Shown: one piece after another, positions 1-7,173 of the stretch
Numbering within the stretch: the stretch's first letter is position 1
Layout of the letters: each line of letters starts with the position of its first letter
IMG/VR virus record: IMGVR_UViG_3300037189_011560
Location: 1-30,414 of that record
Direction: 5' to 3' (one strand)
DNA length: 30,414 nt
Source: a virus
The notes under the pieces: generated by a model
What the model was told of the DNA's origin: nothing
The model's input: the letters and a program-made list of their open reading frames with translations, nothing else
Database searches by the model: none
Made by a program: the position numbers and the translations under genes

Positions 1-2
1 CA

Positions 3-185
3 CTCCTTGAGAACGGAGTGGTGCATTACATAATTGAGTTATTTGTAACCCGCGAGTTCGCCCGCCAGCTAGAGCGCGAGCTTAACGATGAGCGCGAAAA
101 GGTGCGCGTGCTAAAGGAAAAACTAGCGAGCGCAACGCGTCAGTTGCCGATATTTGACCCGTTCATCGAGGAGGGCCAAAAGTGA
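3..185 (+). CDS. C-terminal part of an unidentified coiled-coil-like protein (5' end outside window)
   Basis: The frame is open from the window edge to a TGA at 183-185, giving 60 visible residues; the start lies upstream of the window. Residues from about FVTREF to LKEKL are rich in Glu, Arg, Lys and Leu with heptad-like spacing, so a helix or short coiled coil is likely. The tail ends PFIEEGQK. The stop overlaps the GTG of the next gene (GTGA), and the AGGAGG inside its last codons serves as that gene's ribosome binding site, so the two are translationally coupled. I do not recognise the family. Being next to the head genes, it could belong to a packaging or early block, but nothing proves this. 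Confidence 0.6.
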   Translation, partial: LLENGVVHYIIELFVTREFARQLERELNDEREKVRVLKEKLASATRQLPIFDPFIEEGQK

Positions 186-382
186 GTTACCCGCCGCACC
201 CGTTGCGCGAAAAGATCATCGCCCACTTCTACGCGGGCGGGCGCACGAAGAATCTGGAGGGGTTCACGCAGCGTTCAGGCTCGCGGTTCGCTGCGCGCTA
301 TGGGTTTAAACTGCACTATTTGCAAGAAAGCGAGATCGCGGAAATAATGGCGAAGCGAAAGGCCAAAGGACTAATCAAATGA
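182..382 (+). CDS. Small basic protein of unknown function
   Basis: A 66-residue protein starting at GTG. The start is supported by a strong AGGAGG at 169-174 with a 7-base spacer and by the GTGA overlap with the preceding stop. The protein is basic, with an aromatic middle (HFYAGG, ARYGFKLHY) and a Lys-rich C-terminal helix (AEIMAKRKAKG). Its stop overlaps the next start as ATGA at 379-382, so three genes form a coupled operon. The sequence has the look of a small nucleic-acid-binding phage protein, but I cannot name a family. Confidence 0.65.
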   Translation: MSYPPHPLREKIIAHFYAGGRTKNLEGFTQRSGSRFAARYGFKLHYLQESEIAEIMAKRKAKGLIK

Positions 383-594
383 CAATAACGACGACAACCA
401 AAACCAAAAAACGCAAACCGGGCCGACCGCCCTTGCCGAAAGATCAAAAGTCAGTCGGCGTATCGGTTCGCGTTCGACCTGCCGTGGCGATGACGTTCCG
501 AAGGATTGCCGGATGGTCGGGGCAATCTCAGGCTTCGCTTTTTGCCTATTGGGTTGAGTGCGCCAGCGTTGGCGCGTTTCCTAAAAATAGTTGA
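379..594 (+). CDS. Small DNA-binding protein, AT-hook plus ribbon-helix-helix-like
   Basis: A 71-residue protein. Residues about 10-20 (KKRKPGRPPLPK) contain the GRP core of an AT-hook with flanking Lys/Arg. The rest fits a ribbon-helix-helix fold: a strand (SVGVSVRVRP), a first helix (AVAMTFRRIAGWSG) and a second helix (SQASLFAYWVECA). Such proteins are usually phage or plasmid repressors, although small terminase subunits can also be short DNA-binding proteins. It is the last gene before the long non-coding region, so it could control transcription from there. The fold is inferred from pattern only; the AT-hook can be read directly. Confidence 0.65.
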   Translation: MTITTTTKTKKRKPGRPPLPKDQKSVGVSVRVRPAVAMTFRRIAGWSGQSQASLFAYWVECASVGAFPKNS

Positions 595-705
595 AAAAAA
601 GCGTTGACGCGGGGAAAAAGGCTCGCACCGTGGGCGTCGTCAGAGCGGCGTCGAACCCCTCTCTGGGTCTACTTTCCCTTGTTTGCTGTTTGTTGTGTGT
701 CTGTA

Positions 706-741
706 AGCCCTGCGTATGGTTCGACTACGCAGGGCTTTTTT
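706..741 (+). terminator. Rho-independent terminator
   Basis: A perfect 11-bp stem (AGCCCTGCGTA at 706-716 with TACGCAGGGCT at 726-736), a 9-base loop and six T residues (736-741). It ends the small-gene operon about 110 bases after its last stop. The bases between 595 and 705 hold no supported gene. A TTGACG at 604-609 looks like a -35 box, but no acceptable -10 follows at normal spacing. Confidence 0.85.
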
Positions 742-1250
742 GTGCCCGTGATCGCACCGCCTCACAGCGATAAGGGCGAGAAGGGCCGGCAACGCGCAAG
801 CGGGAGTCGGACAATCGGTGCCGGCGCTGTTGAACAGCAAGGCGGCACTAGACAGCCAAGGGGCATTTTTAAGCCGCGCAGTATCGTCAGGACGCGTGGG
901 GCGAATGATGCCCTAGGAGATGAGCAATCGGATTAAGAAGCGCCGAAAGGAACTTGCCGACACGCCACGCTCTTTGCGGAGAGAAAAGCGACTTTTCCGC
1001 CCCTTGGCTGCTTAGTGCTGCCCGACTCCCAGCCGGGTAAACAGGGGGCGCAAGCCCGTGAGCCGATGGAACGTGTGTAAAGTTGGTCCTACCCGAGCGC
1101 GTCCATCAATGTCCTATACGGATTCCATAGTCGAAGCGCATTGCTTCCAAGTAGCTCGCCCCCGCGATGGGGTGAGCTATGCCTAGCCGTTTTCCATGAG
1201 CGAAACGCACGGCTCCCTCGGCAACGCGCAACCGATGCAAAATGCGCAAC
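742..1250 (+). ncRNA. Candidate large structured non-coding RNA, unidentified family
   Basis: No convincing gene lies here, yet the stretch is full of helices. A 9-bp stem pairs 802-810 with 1022-1030. Inside it lie a hairpin (817-823 with 843-849) and a perfect 10-bp stem pairing 853-862 with 1001-1010. That stem encloses local hairpins at 874-899, 899-913, 938-955 (GAAA tetraloop) and 976-1000. Downstream are a GGGC/GCCC hairpin with a GCAA tetraloop (1046-1057), a helix 1065-1070/1102-1107, a helix 1108-1112/1138-1143, a near-perfect 12-bp hairpin (1151-1180) and a hairpin at 1185-1214. Both GNRA loops and the G-U pairs make sense only on the plus strand. The exact ends and the promoter are not visible. 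It could be a phage-borne ornate RNA, a packaging RNA or a long regulatory leader. All pairings were found by eye. Confidence 0.65.
787..1231 (+). repeat. 13-base direct repeat flanking the structured RNA core
   Basis: CGGCAACGCGCAA occurs at 787-799 and again at 1219-1231, in the same orientation and 432 bases apart. A partial third copy (GCGCAACCG) follows at 1244-1252, matching the sequence after the second copy. The repeats bracket the folded core. They could be remnants of an insertion, recombination sites, or duplicated RNA docking sequences. Confidence 0.5.
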
Positions 1251-1252
1251 CG

Positions 1253-1287
1253 TTGACACACGGCGCGAAGACAAGCGCCAATGTCAA
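1253..1287 (+). promoter_or_regulatory. Hairpin enclosing the start codon of the gpW-like gene
   Basis: TTGACA (1253-1258) pairs perfectly with TGTCAA (1282-1287), and inside it GGCGC (1262-1266) pairs with GCGCC (1275-1279). The ATG at 1281-1283 lies in the 3' strand of this structure and no Shine-Dalgarno motif precedes it. Translation of the first head gene may therefore need the hairpin to be opened. TTGACA also resembles a -35 box, but no -10 follows at proper spacing. Confidence 0.45.
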
Positions 1288-1571
1288 TCAACACCACATC
1301 GCAGACGGTTCCGACTGGTCCCTATTGGGGGTTCACGCTGGACGAGCTTGAAACGGAGCAGGCGAAATTGATTGCGGAAAGGAAGGCGCTCAATAACCGC
1401 CTTTTGGGTTCGTCTGTCAACGGGCAGAGCTTCCAGTTTGCGGGGCTAGATCAACAGCGCGTTGAGCTAGACCGCAGGATGCTGGATTTGCAGGCGGCTT
1501 TCTACTACCTCGACCCCGGTCGCTTCCCGCTGCAAGCGCCGACCAACGCCGGCGTAGTCGCCTTCATTTAA
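1281..1571 (+). CDS. gpW-like head-tail joining (head completion) protein
   Basis: A 96-residue protein directly upstream of the portal gene, the place of lambda gpW. Residues about 19-77 form a helix (LDELETEQAKLIAERKALNNRLLG), a short strand pair (SSVNGQSFQFAG) and a second helix (RVELDRRMLDLQAAFYYLDP). This is the helix-hairpin-helix order of the gpW family, which binds the portal and prepares the head for tail attachment. The C-terminus is about 20 residues longer than in lambda gpW. The start codon sits in a hairpin and lacks an SD. Assignment rests on size, pattern and position; the exact family remains unproven. Confidence 0.6.
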   Translation: MSINTTSQTVPTGPYWGFTLDELETEQAKLIAERKALNNRLLGSSVNGQSFQFAGLDQQRVELDRRMLDLQAAFYYLDPGRFPLQAPTNAGVVAFI

Positions 1572-1600
1572 CCCTCGGACCGCCCGCCCGCCGCACGCCT

Positions 1601-3166
1601 ATGCCCTCTGTTATTCTCGACGGTTTCGGACGCCCCGCGCAGGTCAACGGTGGGGGACAACTTTATGCCAGAACGCAAGATGACGCCCGCCTTCGCCCGC
1701 CACCCGGCTGGCACTTTGACGACTACATTTCCCTTCTTAGCGCGGGTCGCTGGAAAAACCTTGTCAGCGAAAGTCGCGCAATCGGTTCTCGCGGCATGGT
1801 CAGCGCAGCGATTGCGCAAAAGGCCGACTACGTAAGCGGAAGCGGTTGGCGTCCGTTTTTCACGGGCGATGACACGGAATACGGCGAGGCGGCGGAATCG
1901 TTGCTGGAGGATACGCGCAACCTTTGTTGCACGCGTGGGCCGCGCTACGATTGGCGCACGTTTTGGCGATTGGGTGTTGTGGCGTCGGCGCTGGACGGCG
2001 GATTCTTTGTGCTACTGACGCAGAACAAAGACGGCTGGCCGTTGCTGCAACCGCTGGAGGCTCACCGCATCGGGCAGCGCGGCGGCGGGGCTGGCGGCAT
2101 CGTGGCAAAAGGCTCGGCGTTCTCGCGTGCGAAGATTGACGACGAAGGCGGCACGGAGATCATTGAAACGCCCTACACTGGGCTGCGCATCATCAACGGC
2201 ATCATCTACAATCAGGCGGGCGCGGAAGTCGCGTATCGTGTGCTTGGCGAGACGCCGGACCACGACGAAGACATTTCTGCGCGTGACATGGTTCATGTCG
2301 GCGCGCCGCGTTGGTTCTCGGAAGGTCGCCCGATTCCGCAGATCGCTCCGGCATTGCTCGACCTGCTCGGCGTGGATTTGGCGCGCTCGGCTCAACTTGA
2401 CCAGCAGGTTATCAACAGCAAATTGACGCTGATTGAGACGAACGAAACGGGGCGGCGCGACCCGGTAAAAGACCTAGTGAACCCGCCGTTCACGATGCCG
2501 ACGCTCAACAACACGGCACCCGAGGTCATCGAGCGCGGACATATCCGCTACGTGAAGCAGGGTGGCAGCATCACGGCGCACAAGAGCGACACGCCGGGAA
2601 GCGGCTGGATGGAATTTGATTTGCGCACGGCGGCGACGGCTATCGCGGCAATCGGCTGGCGCTTGGAAATGCTTGACCCTAGCGCGCTGCGCGGTGCGGC
2701 GACGCGGGCGTTTCAAGACCAAGTAAATACGCTCATCGGGAACACGTTCTCGGAATTTGAGCACGCCGTGGCGCGCTGCACGCGCTATCGCGTTGCGAAG
2801 TTCACGAAACGCGGCGACTTGCCCGTGCATCCCGAGTTCCTGAAATGGGGCGTTACCCCGCCGCCTGAGTTCGTCGTAGATCGCAACTCAACGCGCATCG
2901 ACATCGAGGCGGTCGCGGCTGGCGCGGACGCAATGCCATTCCTTCACCGCCGCGGCGGTCATCGTCCGCAGCAAGTGCTCACGGCGCAGGCGAAATACGT
3001 CGCTCTCAAGAAACAGATCGCGGCGAAATACGGCGTTGAGGAATCCGAGCTAGGCAACACGGACAACGCGCAGACGAGCGACAACGTGGACAAATCCACG
3101 GCAACGCCCGACGGCGCGGCGCAAGGCGCACCCGCGTTTGAGCCATACCCAAAAACCAAGCCATAA
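1601..3166 (+). CDS. Phage portal protein, lambda gpB-like family
   Basis: At 521 residues this is close to lambda gpB (533). The N-terminal part has the typical run after the start of the clip/wing region (AIAQKADYVSGSGWRPFF), and the middle has the conserved stretch around HVGAPRWFSEGRPIPQIAPAL followed by LLGVDLARSAQLDQQVINSK. These are marks of the lambda-type portal family. Twelve copies form the ring at the head vertex through which DNA is packaged, and which joins the tail. The C-terminal 60 residues are low-complexity (NTDNAQTSDNVDKSTATP). The ATG follows a C-rich leader with no SD. Downstream it is 9 bases from the protease gene. Confidence 0.93.
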   Translation: MPSVILDGFGRPAQVNGGGQLYARTQDDARLRPPPGWHFDDYISLLSAGRWKNLVSESRAIGSRGMVSAAIAQKADYVSGSGWRPFFTGDDTEYGEAAESLLEDTRNLCCTRGPRYDWRTFWRLGVVASALDGGFFVLLTQNKDGWPLLQPLEAHRIGQRGGGAGGIVAKGSAFSRAKIDDEGGTEIIETPYTGLRIINGIIYNQAGAEVAYRVLGETPDHDEDISARDMVHVGAPRWFSEGRPIPQIAPALLDLLGVDLARSAQLDQQVINSKLTLIETNETGRRDPVKDLVNPPFTMPTLNNTAPEVIERGHIRYVKQGGSITAHKSDTPGSGWMEFDLRTAATAIAAIGWRLEMLDPSALRGAATRAFQDQVNTLIGNTFSEFEHAVARCTRYRVAKFTKRGDLPVHPEFLKWGVTPPPEFVVDRNSTRIDIEAVAAGADAMPFLHRRGGHRPQQVLTAQAKYVALKKQIAAKYGVEESELGNTDNAQTSDNVDKSTATPDGAAQGAPAFEPYPKTKP

Positions 3167-3175
3167 CCTTTCCCG

Positions 3176-4051
3176 ATGAAATACCCGCGCATCCTCGCCG
3201 CTCTCCGCTCTGCTCGCTGGGCAGTTACCCCGCCGACGATTCAAGCAATCGCCGACACGCTAGGCGCGCACCTGCGCGGGTCTCTGAGCGCGGCGCCGCG
3301 TGCGCTCATGCCTGACCGTATGCCAACGGGCGCAGAGGCTCAGGTTGAGGCAACGAACGACGCAGACAAGACGGGCGGCGTTGCCGTGGTTGAAGTTTAC
3401 GGCGTTATCGGGCGGCACTTGTCGGCGATGGAAACGGAGTGCGGCGGCTGCGACGTTGAGGCGGTCGGCGAAGCAATTGAGGCCGCGATTGCAAATCCTG
3501 CCGTGCGCGCAATCGTCCTAGACATTGATTCTCCCGGCGGCGTCGTGACCGGCGTTCCCGAGCTTTCGGCCAAGATCAAGGAAGCCGACGCCGTGAAGCC
3601 GTGCTTTGCGTTCACGGGCGGGCAATGCTGCTCGGCGGCGTATTGGATTGCGTGCGGTTGCCGCGGCATCTTCGCCACCAAGACCGCCGACCTAGGCTCA
3701 ATCGGCGTTTACGTCGCGCTGTGCGACGATTCGGAATGGTGGGCGAAACAAGGCTACAAGCTGGAGCTGATTAAGGCCGGCGAATACAAGGCCGCTGGCA
3801 TCTCTGGAAAACCGTTGAGCGACAAAGAGCGCGCCATGATTCAGGCCGACGTTGACGCAATTTACGCGATGTTCACGGGCGACGTGCGCGCCGCCCGCGA
3901 TGGAGTGTCAACGGAAGCGATGCAGGGTCAGACGTTCATAAGCGAAAGCGCCGTTGCCGTAAACCTTGTCGACGAAATCGTGCCATGCCTTGACGACGTG
4001 CTAATGGCGGTCGCGGGGCAAGTCGCTGTTGACACTTTCCGCAATAACTAA
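3176..4051 (+). CDS. Capsid maturation protease, S49 (SppA/lambda gpC-like) serine peptidase
   Basis: The protein has 291 residues. It carries the S49 core: VAVVEVYGVI (69-78), VLDIDSPGG (114-122), the nucleophile in CSAAYW with Ser153, and the general base in AGEYKAAG with Lys205, giving a Ser/Lys dyad. In lambda-like phages this enzyme cleaves the scaffold and portal during procapsid maturation. Lambda gpC is longer because it is fused to scaffold; here the scaffold appears as a separate following gene. Position between portal and scaffold/capsid genes agrees with the role. Confidence 0.93.
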   Translation: MKYPRILAALRSARWAVTPPTIQAIADTLGAHLRGSLSAAPRALMPDRMPTGAEAQVEATNDADKTGGVAVVEVYGVIGRHLSAMETECGGCDVEAVGEAIEAAIANPAVRAIVLDIDSPGGVVTGVPELSAKIKEADAVKPCFAFTGGQCCSAAYWIACGCRGIFATKTADLGSIGVYVALCDDSEWWAKQGYKLELIKAGEYKAAGISGKPLSDKERAMIQADVDAIYAMFTGDVRAARDGVSTEAMQGQTFISESAVAVNLVDEIVPCLDDVLMAVAGQVAVDTFRNN

Positions 4052-4074
4052 CCGACCGTTTCGCACCCGCTACC

Positions 4075-4611
4075 ATGAAGTTTTTCACCGCCGTCAAAAC
4101 CGCCTCCTTTGCTGACGCCGCTTTCAAAGCTGCCGGCCTTGACCTTGAAGCCGCTGCGTCTAGCGGCAACGTCGATGTCCTCAAGAGCGCGCTCGCCTCG
4201 GCTGCTGCCGCTCGCCCCGCTTCGCCCGACGTTGAGCAGACCCTAGCCGCCGCCGCCTCCGAAAATAAAGACCTCAACGCCGCGCTCGTCTCGGCTAACA
4301 ACGCTCTGACCGCTTCCAAGGCCGACGCCGAAAAGCTCGCCGCCGTTTCCGCCGCGCTCAAAGACGCCGGCATTGACGCCAGCGACGCCGCAAGGATCAG
4401 AGAGCAAATCGCCGCCAAAAGCGCCAGCGCCGCCGTGACTCTCGTTGCCCGCGCCGGCCACGACCCGATTGCCGACAACATCGCGCCCGAACCCGGCGCC
4501 AAGAAAGCCGCCGCCAAAGCCGACGAATCCGGCCCAAAAGGTCGCGACCGTCTCGCCGCTGATTTCCACAAACAGGCTTACGAGCTGAATCGCAAGCCGT
4601 CCCGCAACTGA
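4075..4611 (+). CDS. Candidate capsid scaffold protein
   Basis: A 178-residue Ala-, Lys- and Asp-rich protein that is almost certainly highly helical. Residues about 52-125 form a predicted coiled coil (VEQTLAAAASENKDLNAAL onward). The end is basic and disordered-looking (GPKGRDRLAADFHKQAYELNRKPSRN). Scaffolds of HK97-fold phages are helical, Ala-rich, lie between protease and major capsid genes, and use a basic C-terminal helix to bind the coat protein. I infer the role from composition and position; there is no signature motif. It is probably a substrate of the preceding S49 protease. Confidence 0.7.
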   Translation: MKFFTAVKTASFADAAFKAAGLDLEAAASSGNVDVLKSALASAAAARPASPDVEQTLAAAASENKDLNAALVSANNALTASKADAEKLAAVSAALKDAGIDASDAARIREQIAAKSASAAVTLVARAGHDPIADNIAPEPGAKKAAAKADESGPKGRDRLAADFHKQAYELNRKPSRN

Positions 4612-4678
4612 TTTTGACCGACCAACTCTCCCGCGCTCTTTTCGTCGTGGGCCATCCTAAAACCTAACCTAAACTGTC

Positions 4679-5692
4679 ATGGCTACCCTCACACTCCTCG
4701 ACATCGCCAAGCGCAGCGGCTCTGACCGCGAGATTGGTCTGATTGAGGACGTTCTCACGTTCGCCCCCGAAATGGGCGTTCTTCCCGTCCGCCCGATCAA
4801 CGGCGTTTCCTTCAAGACGACCCTTCGCACCGGCTATCCTACCGCCGCCTTCCGCACGGTTGGCGATGGCGTGGTCCCCGGCAAGTCGGACTACGTGCAG
4901 AAGCTCTCCGAGTGCTTCTACATCGACAGTCAGCTCCAAGTTCCCGAGGAGCTTCCCGCTTCCGAAGATCGCACCGTGGGCGACGTTCTCGCTGACGAAG
5001 CATCCGGCGCTGTCGCAGGCGTGGGCATCAAGCTCGGCGCGCAGCTTTACTACGGCACCTCCTCGGACGCTAACGGTTTCCAAGGTCTTGCGACTTTCGT
5101 CGGCACGAGCGCCACGCTGAACGTGAACGCGAGCGGCACGGGCGCTGTTACCACGTCCGTTTACCTGCTCTACCTCGACCCGAAGGGCATCCATTTCGTT
5201 GCCGGTCGCACCGCTGCTGCCACTTCTGGCGGCGACGTTGCTCTCCCGAGCGGCGAACCGACCATCGTCGCGCCCCCGTTCGTCATGCCCGAGTGGAAGA
5301 AACAGCAGGTGCAAATCGGCACCGCTGGCAAGGTCGCAATGGCCTACGTTTCCAACTTCGCCGGCTGGCTCGGTCTCGCCTACGGCTCCCGTTACGCCGC
5401 GTTCCGAGCCCGCAACGTCTCGACCGCCTCGGCTGCGTCCTACTTCACGGACGTTCTCGCCGCGAAGCTGCTCTCGCAAGTTCCGCTGCACATCCGCAAT
5501 TCCGGCAAGCTCCGTTGGTTCATGAACCGCGACGCTGCCTACACGCTGCAACTCAACCGCACCGTCGTTTCGCCTAGCTACATGCAAGGCGGCGCAGGCG
5601 GCGCGCTCCTCGCGGCTCCGATGCCGCAAGAGTGCCACGGCATCCCGATCACCATCACCGATTCTCTCGTCTCCACCGAGACCGCGAGCTAA
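4679..5692 (+). CDS. Major capsid protein, probable HK97 fold
   Basis: A 337-residue protein in the standard place after protease and scaffold. Features include an N-terminal arm (TLLDIAKRSGSDREIGLIEDVL), the segment SFKTTLRTGYPTAAFRTVGDG, and a C-terminal part with FMNRDAAYTLQLNR and HGIPITITDSLVSTETAS, which resembles the end of HK97-fold coat proteins where the A-domain closes. Synonymous sites are strongly C-biased (many TCC, ACC, CTC codons), as expected for a highly expressed gene and more so than in neighbouring genes. A 67-base A/C-rich leader with no SD (CCTAAAACCTAACC) precedes the start. The product forms the icosahedral shell. Confidence 0.85.
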   Translation: MATLTLLDIAKRSGSDREIGLIEDVLTFAPEMGVLPVRPINGVSFKTTLRTGYPTAAFRTVGDGVVPGKSDYVQKLSECFYIDSQLQVPEELPASEDRTVGDVLADEASGAVAGVGIKLGAQLYYGTSSDANGFQGLATFVGTSATLNVNASGTGAVTTSVYLLYLDPKGIHFVAGRTAAATSGGDVALPSGEPTIVAPPFVMPEWKKQQVQIGTAGKVAMAYVSNFAGWLGLAYGSRYAAFRARNVSTASAASYFTDVLAAKLLSQVPLHIRNSGKLRWFMNRDAAYTLQLNRTVVSPSYMQGGAGGALLAAPMPQECHGIPITITDSLVSTETAS

Positions 5693-5734
5693 TCGCTGCC
5701 GGCAACCTCAACCTTCACTAACTGACCTACTACA

Positions 5735-6184
5735 ATGGGCGTTCAAGCATCTGCTTATAGTGGTCGCCGTCTGCGCGACCTCAACCTTACCGTCACGACC
5801 GCGCTTCCCGCTGCGGGCGCGAGCGTTACCGCAACCGCACTCGACACCGGAGATAACACCGACGGAATCATCCCCGAAGGCACTGTTATTGAAATCTCGA
5901 CCCCGGCAACCCCGGCGCTCCCGAGCGGCGGCACGATCACCTACACCGTCCTTGCCGACACCGCAAGCACCCCGACCACCGTTCTTACCCCGTCGCTCAC
6001 TTACGTGACGACCGGCACGGCTGGCAACGGTGCGGCTGTTTCGTCTGATACGGTTCGCTGGCGCATCCCGGCCAACGCTGGCCGCTACATCAGCGTGCAA
6101 GCTGCGTGCTCCACGACTGCCGGCACTAACACCGCCGTCTCGTTCACCTACCGCCTCGTCGGCGCTGGCACGGACAGCAACTAA
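5735..6184 (+). CDS. Candidate capsid cement/decoration protein
   Basis: A 149-residue Thr/Ala-rich beta protein right after the major capsid gene. The second half (TVRWRIPANAGRYISVQAACSTTAGTNTAVSFTYRLVG) has the alternating pattern of a jelly-roll or Ig-like beta sandwich. Its placement and style recall Bbp16-type cement proteins, which sit on the capsid surface and stabilise it. C-rich synonymous codon choice like that of the capsid gene suggests high expression. A terminator follows 70 bases later. It could alternatively be a head fibre or a minor head protein; no diagnostic motif is present. Confidence 0.55.
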   Translation: MGVQASAYSGRRLRDLNLTVTTALPAAGASVTATALDTGDNTDGIIPEGTVIEISTPATPALPSGGTITYTVLADTASTPTTVLTPSLTYVTTGTAGNGAAVSSDTVRWRIPANAGRYISVQAACSTTAGTNTAVSFTYRLVGAGTDSN

Positions 6185-6254
6185 GCCGACACGGCTCGCC
6201 AACTGCGCCGCAAGCGCGGGAAACGAGCCGAACCGACTACCGACCAACCCTCAC

Positions 6255-6300
6255 GCCCCCAGCTTCGCCCTCACCGGGCGACTGGGGGCTTTTTGTTTTT
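6255..6300 (+). terminator. Rho-independent terminator after the capsid/cement genes
   Basis: An 8-bp outer stem (GCCCCCAG at 6255-6262 with CTGGGGGC at 6282-6289) and a 6-bp inner stem (6265-6270 with 6276-6281) are separated by a 2-base bulge. The T tract TTTTTGTTTTT runs 6290-6300. The next ATG is at 6305, leaving no room for a promoter in between, so downstream genes must rely on read-through or on a promoter inside or before the hairpin. Confidence 0.88.
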
Positions 6301-6304
6301 ACCC

Positions 6305-6523
6305 ATGACCATTCCGACCGCGACCGAAACGCCCGCAAAACGAACGCACGGCCTGCTAGAGCTGCGCTTGCTGCGCGCCGAGGCAAACCTCTGCGACGTG
6401 CAGCGCAGATTGCCAAAAGGCGCGCTTGTAATTTGCACGCGATACACACACAAGGAATCGGTGACGCTTTACCGCGACGCACCGAACAACGAAACGCAAA
6501 CCGCAACAGCATCCGCACAATGA
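6305..6523 (+). CDS. Small hypothetical protein
   Basis: A 72-residue protein starting at the ATG four bases after the terminator T tract. It has a charged helical centre (LLELRLLRAEANLCDVQRRLPKG) and a Thr/Ala-rich tail. An upstream TTG start at 6293 would lie in the T tract and is unlikely. The stop overlaps the methyltransferase start as ATGA (6520-6523), which couples the two. I know no family for it. It could be an accessory to the modification enzymes that follow, judged only from position. Confidence 0.5.
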   Translation: MTIPTATETPAKRTHGLLELRLLRAEANLCDVQRRLPKGALVICTRYTHKESVTLYRDAPNNETQTATASAQ

Positions 6524-7164
6524 GCAAGATCCAATTATTCCCGACCGTCGCGCAACTGACTGCGACCGTCGCCAGCAAATCCAAGCTCCCCGAGTTTGTT
6601 GACCTCCAAGGATGGAACAGCGACCACAAAATCTTTGACGAGTTGGTTGAGGACGTTCAGCCAAAAGTCATCGTCGAAGTCGGAACGTGGAAGGGCCGCA
6701 GCGCGTGGCACTTTGCCGAGGCATCGCAACGGTTTGGCAGTGAGATTTATTGCGTCGATACTTGGCTCGGCGGCATTGACCATTTCCTTTCGGACAAGCC
6801 GCAAGACGACCTGCACCGCGACGAACACGGCACGCCGCAAATCTACGAGCAATTCCTCCGCAACTTCCGCGACCATCACGCGGCGGGGCGCATCCATCCC
6901 GTGCGCCAAACGAGCGTAAACGGTGCGCGTGCGCTTGCGTCTCGTGGCCTGTTTGCTGACCTCATCTACATTGACGGATCTCACGAATACGAGGACGCCT
7001 ACACTGACATTTGCGCTTACGCGCCACTCGTTGCGCCTAACGGGCGAATCTTTGGCGACGATTACGCGAGCTTCCCCGGCGTGCAAATCGCCGTGCATCG
7101 TTACGCGATTGAGTTTAACCGCCGCGTCAAAGTTGTGGACGGCAATTTCTGGATTCTCAGCTAA
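6520..7164 (+). CDS. Class I SAM-dependent methyltransferase (Methyltransf_24-like)
   Basis: A 214-residue protein. Motif I is EVGTWKGRSAW (about 53-63), the acidic residue ending strand 2 is Asp80 in YCVDTW, and IDGSHEYEDAYTDI (151-164) and IFGDDYA (177-183) follow. This pattern is typical of the Methyltransf_24 group, which is often found in glycan, sugar or small-molecule modification loci. It is not a DNA methyltransferase: it lacks DPPY or SPPY. Paired with the glycosyltransferase that follows 9 bases later, it may methylate a sugar attached to a virion protein. The substrate is not known. Start chosen at ATG 6520 because of the ATGA overlap. Confidence 0.85.
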   Translation: MSKIQLFPTVAQLTATVASKSKLPEFVDLQGWNSDHKIFDELVEDVQPKVIVEVGTWKGRSAWHFAEASQRFGSEIYCVDTWLGGIDHFLSDKPQDDLHRDEHGTPQIYEQFLRNFRDHHAAGRIHPVRQTSVNGARALASRGLFADLIYIDGSHEYEDAYTDICAYAPLVAPNGRIFGDDYASFPGVQIAVHRYAIEFNRRVKVVDGNFWILS

Positions 7165-7173
7165 CAACCAACC

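Noticed and set aside
718-730. GGTTCGACTACGC resembling a tRNA or tmRNA T-arm
   Set aside because: It is the loop and 3' arm of the terminator; no acceptor, D or anticodon arms fit around it.
604-936. 110-residue plus-strand frame over the terminator and RNA region
   Set aside because: It would run straight through the terminator hairpin, has no SD, shows low-complexity Arg/Gly content and overlaps helices 802-810 and 853-862; it looks like chance translation.
4664-5638. 324-residue minus-strand frame
   Set aside because: Antisense to the major capsid gene; caused by its strong codon bias, with an Arg/Gly/Val-rich meaningless product.
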